Assembly: GCF_000381345.1 (NCBI RefSeq)
Contig: NZ_KB906399.1
Span: forward strand, 297,001 to 361,000
Source: Deinococcus apachensis DSM 19763
Lineage (GTDB): Bacteria > Deinococcota > Deinococci > Deinococcales > Deinococcaceae
Length of the DNA: 64,000 bases
Reading direction: 5' to 3'
Positions 61,054 to 64,000 of this stretch are shown piece after piece. Within the stretch, counting starts at the first letter, position 1, and every line of letters starts with the position of its first letter. The translations under genes were made by a program, and so were the position numbers. The notes beneath the pieces were generated by a model, which was not told the origin of the DNA, ran no database searches, and worked only from the letters and a program-made list of their open reading frames with translations.

Positions 61054-61829
61054 CGGCGCTGGGGAATCGGCCTGGGGGGCGGACGTTGGGGCAGGATGGC
61101 GCAGCGCTGACCACCGAGCCGCGTGCTTCCCTTGAAGTGGCCGGGCACCGGGACAGCACGGCGCCCGACTTCACCCCCGATACCGACCCCCTCGACGTGA
61201 TCCGCTGGACCCTCTCGGCCCACCCCGACCTGCTGATGCCGAGCGCGTTCAACCTTAACGGCGTGGTGCTGCTCGACCTCGCCGCGCGGGCGGGCTACCG
61301 GGGCGAGGTCGTGTTCGTGGACACCGGCTTCCATTTCCCCGAGACGTTGCAAACGCGGGACCGCCTCGCCGCGCGCTACCCGGAGATGACCTTCGTGACG
61401 CTGAACGCGGGCGCGCACCCCGAGGACGGCCAGACGCCCCCCGACCTCTACGCCTCCGACCCGGACGCCTGCTGCGCGGTGCGGAAGGTCGCGCCTCTTC
61501 AGGCGTACCTGCGGGAGAAGGCCCCCTCTGCCCTGCTCAACGCCCGCAGCCGGGACCAGGCCGCGACCCGCGCCGACATCCGCTTTGTCGAGACGGGCGG
61601 GGCACGCGTCAAGGTCAATCCGCTCGCCCACTGGGCGCGCGAGCGGCTGGAGGCCTACGCGCGGGAACACGCCCTGCCCGTCAACCCGCTGTACTGGGAG
61701 GGCTTCCTGTCCGTGGGCTGCTGGACCTGCACCCGCGCCGTCCGCCCCGGTGAGGACGCCCGCGCGGGCCGCTGGGCGGGGAAGGGCAAGACCGAATGCG
61801 GGTTGTGGGCAGGGGAGAACCGGCTTTAA
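61050..61829 (+). CDS. cysH: Phosphoadenylyl/adenylyl-sulfate reductase, 4Fe-4S type
   Basis: The protein reduces (P)APS to sulfite. The 259 residues contain [35 protein letters not shown] and [16 protein letters not shown]. The CC ... CxxC arrangement marks the 4Fe-4S-containing APS-reductase type, and the terminal KTECGLW holds the catalytic Cys. A 40-residue variable N-terminus precedes it. It overlaps cysC by 4 nt. A cluster-free PAPS reductase would lack the CC-CxxC pattern. Confidence 0.94.
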   Translation: MTALGNRPGGRTLGQDGAALTTEPRASLEVAGHRDSTAPDFTPDTDPLDVIRWTLSAHPDLLMPSAFNLNGVVLLDLAARAGYRGEVVFVDTGFHFPETLQTRDRLAARYPEMTFVTLNAGAHPEDGQTPPDLYASDPDACCAVRKVAPLQAYLREKAPSALLNARSRDQAATRADIRFVETGGARVKVNPLAHWARERLEAYAREHALPVNPLYWEGFLSVGCWTCTRAVRPGEDARAGRWAGKGKTECGLWAGENRL

Positions 61830-61846
61830 CCTTTTTCCTGCCCCAA

Positions 61847-61860
61847 AAGTTGACCAACTT
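61847..61860. promoter_or_regulatory. Inverted repeat between cysH and sat
   Basis: AAGTTG-AC-CAACTT is a perfect 6+6 inverted repeat in the 59-base gap, just after a CTTTTTCC run. It could be an operator or a small processing site. Confidence 0.35.
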
Positions 61861-61888
61861 CATCCACTACCTTTTCGAAAGGCCCGCC

Positions 61889-63061
<1,173 letters not shown>

Positions 63062-63135
63062 GCCCGTCCCCCTCAGAAGCTGCATCCGGGCCTCACCGGG
63101 GCCGTGTTCACTGACTCTATCCACCGGAGGGACGA

Positions 63136-64000
63136 ATGACCCGAACACTGACCATCCTGACCGCCGCCGCACTCCTCACGCCCACCGCCCAGGCGCAGAA
63201 CGCCACGACCGTCCGCCTGGGCTTTTTCCCGAACCTCACCCACGCGCCCGCGCTCGTAGGGCTGGAGAAGGGGTACTTCCAGAAGGCGCTGGGCAGCGCC
63301 AAGCTCGACTCCCGGGAGTTCGTCTCGGGCACCACCCTGATGGAGGCCTTCGCGGCGGGGCAGATCGACATCGCGTATGTCGGCCCCGGCCCGGCCATCA
63401 ACGGCGCGGCGCGGGGGATGCCCCTCCAGATCGTTGCCGGGGCGAGCGAGGCGGGGGCGGTGCTCATCGCCCGCAAGGACAGCGGGATCAGGACGTACAA
63501 GGACCTTGCCGGGAAGCGGGTAGCGGTGCCGAGCCTGGGGAACACGCAGGACATCAGCTTGCGGCACCTCCTGAAGGAGCAGGGCCTGAAGGCGCAGGCG
63601 GACGGGGGCAACGTCACCGTGACGCCCGTTGCCCCCGCCGACGTGATCGCGGCCTTCGCGGCGGGGCGGGTGGACGCGACCCTCGTCCCCGAACCTTGGG
63701 GCGCGGTGCTGGAGGCGCAGGGCCACCGGTTGATCGGCAACGAGAAGACGGTGTGGCGCGGGGGACAGTACCCCACGACCATCGTGATCGTGAATACCAA
63801 GTTCGCCCAGGCGAATCCGGCCCTGGTGACCGCCTTCCTGAAGGCGCACGCGGATGCCGTCGCCTACCTGAACAAGAGCCCCGCCGCCGCACGGACGGTC
63901 GTCAACAACGAGCTGGAGAAGCTGACCGGGCAGAAGGTCGACCTGCGCGTCCTCCAGCGGGCGATGGTTCGCACCCGCTTCACGACCCGCGTGGACCTGG
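63136..64000 (+). CDS. ABC transporter substrate-binding protein (NitT/TauT/SsuA type), 3' partial
   Basis: The precursor has signal peptide [20 protein letters not shown] and continues [60 protein letters not shown] and [16 protein letters not shown]. This is the nitrate/sulfonate/taurine binding-protein family. With the sulfate-assimilation cluster immediately upstream, a sulfonate or sulfur ligand is more likely than nitrate, but no ligand residue decides it. GGAGG lies 8 nt before the ATG. The window ends before the stop; permease and ATPase genes would follow. Confidence 0.9.
   Translation, partial: MTRTLTILTAAALLTPTAQAQNATTVRLGFFPNLTHAPALVGLEKGYFQKALGSAKLDSREFVSGTTLMEAFAAGQIDIAYVGPGPAINGAARGMPLQIVAGASEAGAVLIARKDSGIRTYKDLAGKRVAVPSLGNTQDISLRHLLKEQGLKAQADGGNVTVTPVAPADVIAAFAAGRVDATLVPEPWGAVLEAQGHRLIGNEKTVWRGGQYPTTIVIVNTKFAQANPALVTAFLKAHADAVAYLNKSPAAARTVVNNELEKLTGQKVDLRVLQRAMVRTRFTTRVDL

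Noticed and set aside
63062..63135. SAM or other sulfur-related riboswitch before the ABC binding protein
   Set aside because: The 74-base gap is too short and contains only a small CCGGG hairpin and a ribosome-binding site.

Overview
The window looks like a chromosomal segment of a high-GC Deinococcus. No rRNA or tRNA gene anchors the identification. The evidence is the gene content (typA, uvrD, Nramp mntH, bshC, Skp/OmpH pairs, DUF1540, siroheme sulfite reductase with cysC-cysH-sat), protein-level resemblance to Deinococcus families, and start sites. About 30 genes carry a TANNNT (-10-like) hexamer 5-8 nt before the start codon and no Shine-Dalgarno sequence, which is the leaderless architecture described for Deinococcus. 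I used this to choose many starts, including GTG starts for uvrD, miaA and a WD40-like protein.

Layout. 0-8 kb: end of a VWA/metallopeptidase gene, an NADP oxidoreductase, two Nudix hydrolases, an LRV/HEAT-like repeat protein, UvrD with a radiation/desiccation-motif-like palindrome at its promoter, and a CDF metal exporter. 8-17 kb: DUF1540, two poorly known proteins, TypA with a structured leader, a frameshifted GNAT, a B12-dependent acyl-CoA mutase with isobutyryl-CoA-mutase-type active-site residues, GlgC and MiaA. 17-25 kb: Hsp20, a phospholipase A2-like lipoprotein, etfBA, a beta-barrel protein, AhpD-like protein, two Skp/OmpH paralogues, a CBS-ACT protein and a class V aminotransferase. 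25-35 kb: WD40-like protein, a GbsR-family regulator with an ABC exporter, CoA-disulfide-reductase-like flavoprotein, a decayed 2'-5' RNA ligase, SerA, MntH, Aat, PaaI-like thioesterase and a minimal Ser/Thr kinase. 35-50 kb: patatin, LepB, a DUF503/HMA-like/DUF1999-like run, a deaminase-ribokinase pair, acyl-CoA ligase, response regulator, PBP1A, WecG/TagA glycosyltransferase, Crp/Fnr regulator, BshC and a frameshifted nucleotidyltransferase. 50-64 kb: DUF402, a double U32 protein, GGDEF cyclase, pyrF with a DUF849 enzyme, DUF1028, and an Rrf2 regulator facing a sulfate-assimilation cluster (sulfite reductase, cysC, cysH, sat and a sulfonate/nitrate-type ABC binding protein cut by the window end).

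The gene-poor stretches hold at least five families of dispersed intergenic repeats. No CRISPR array, intact insertion sequence, prophage or replication origin was seen. The main biological threads are stress and metal homeostasis (uvrD, mntH, CDF exporter, bacillithiol synthesis), fatty/branched acyl-CoA metabolism (mutase, ETF, acyl-CoA ligase, thioesterase), envelope biogenesis and assimilatory sulfur metabolism.
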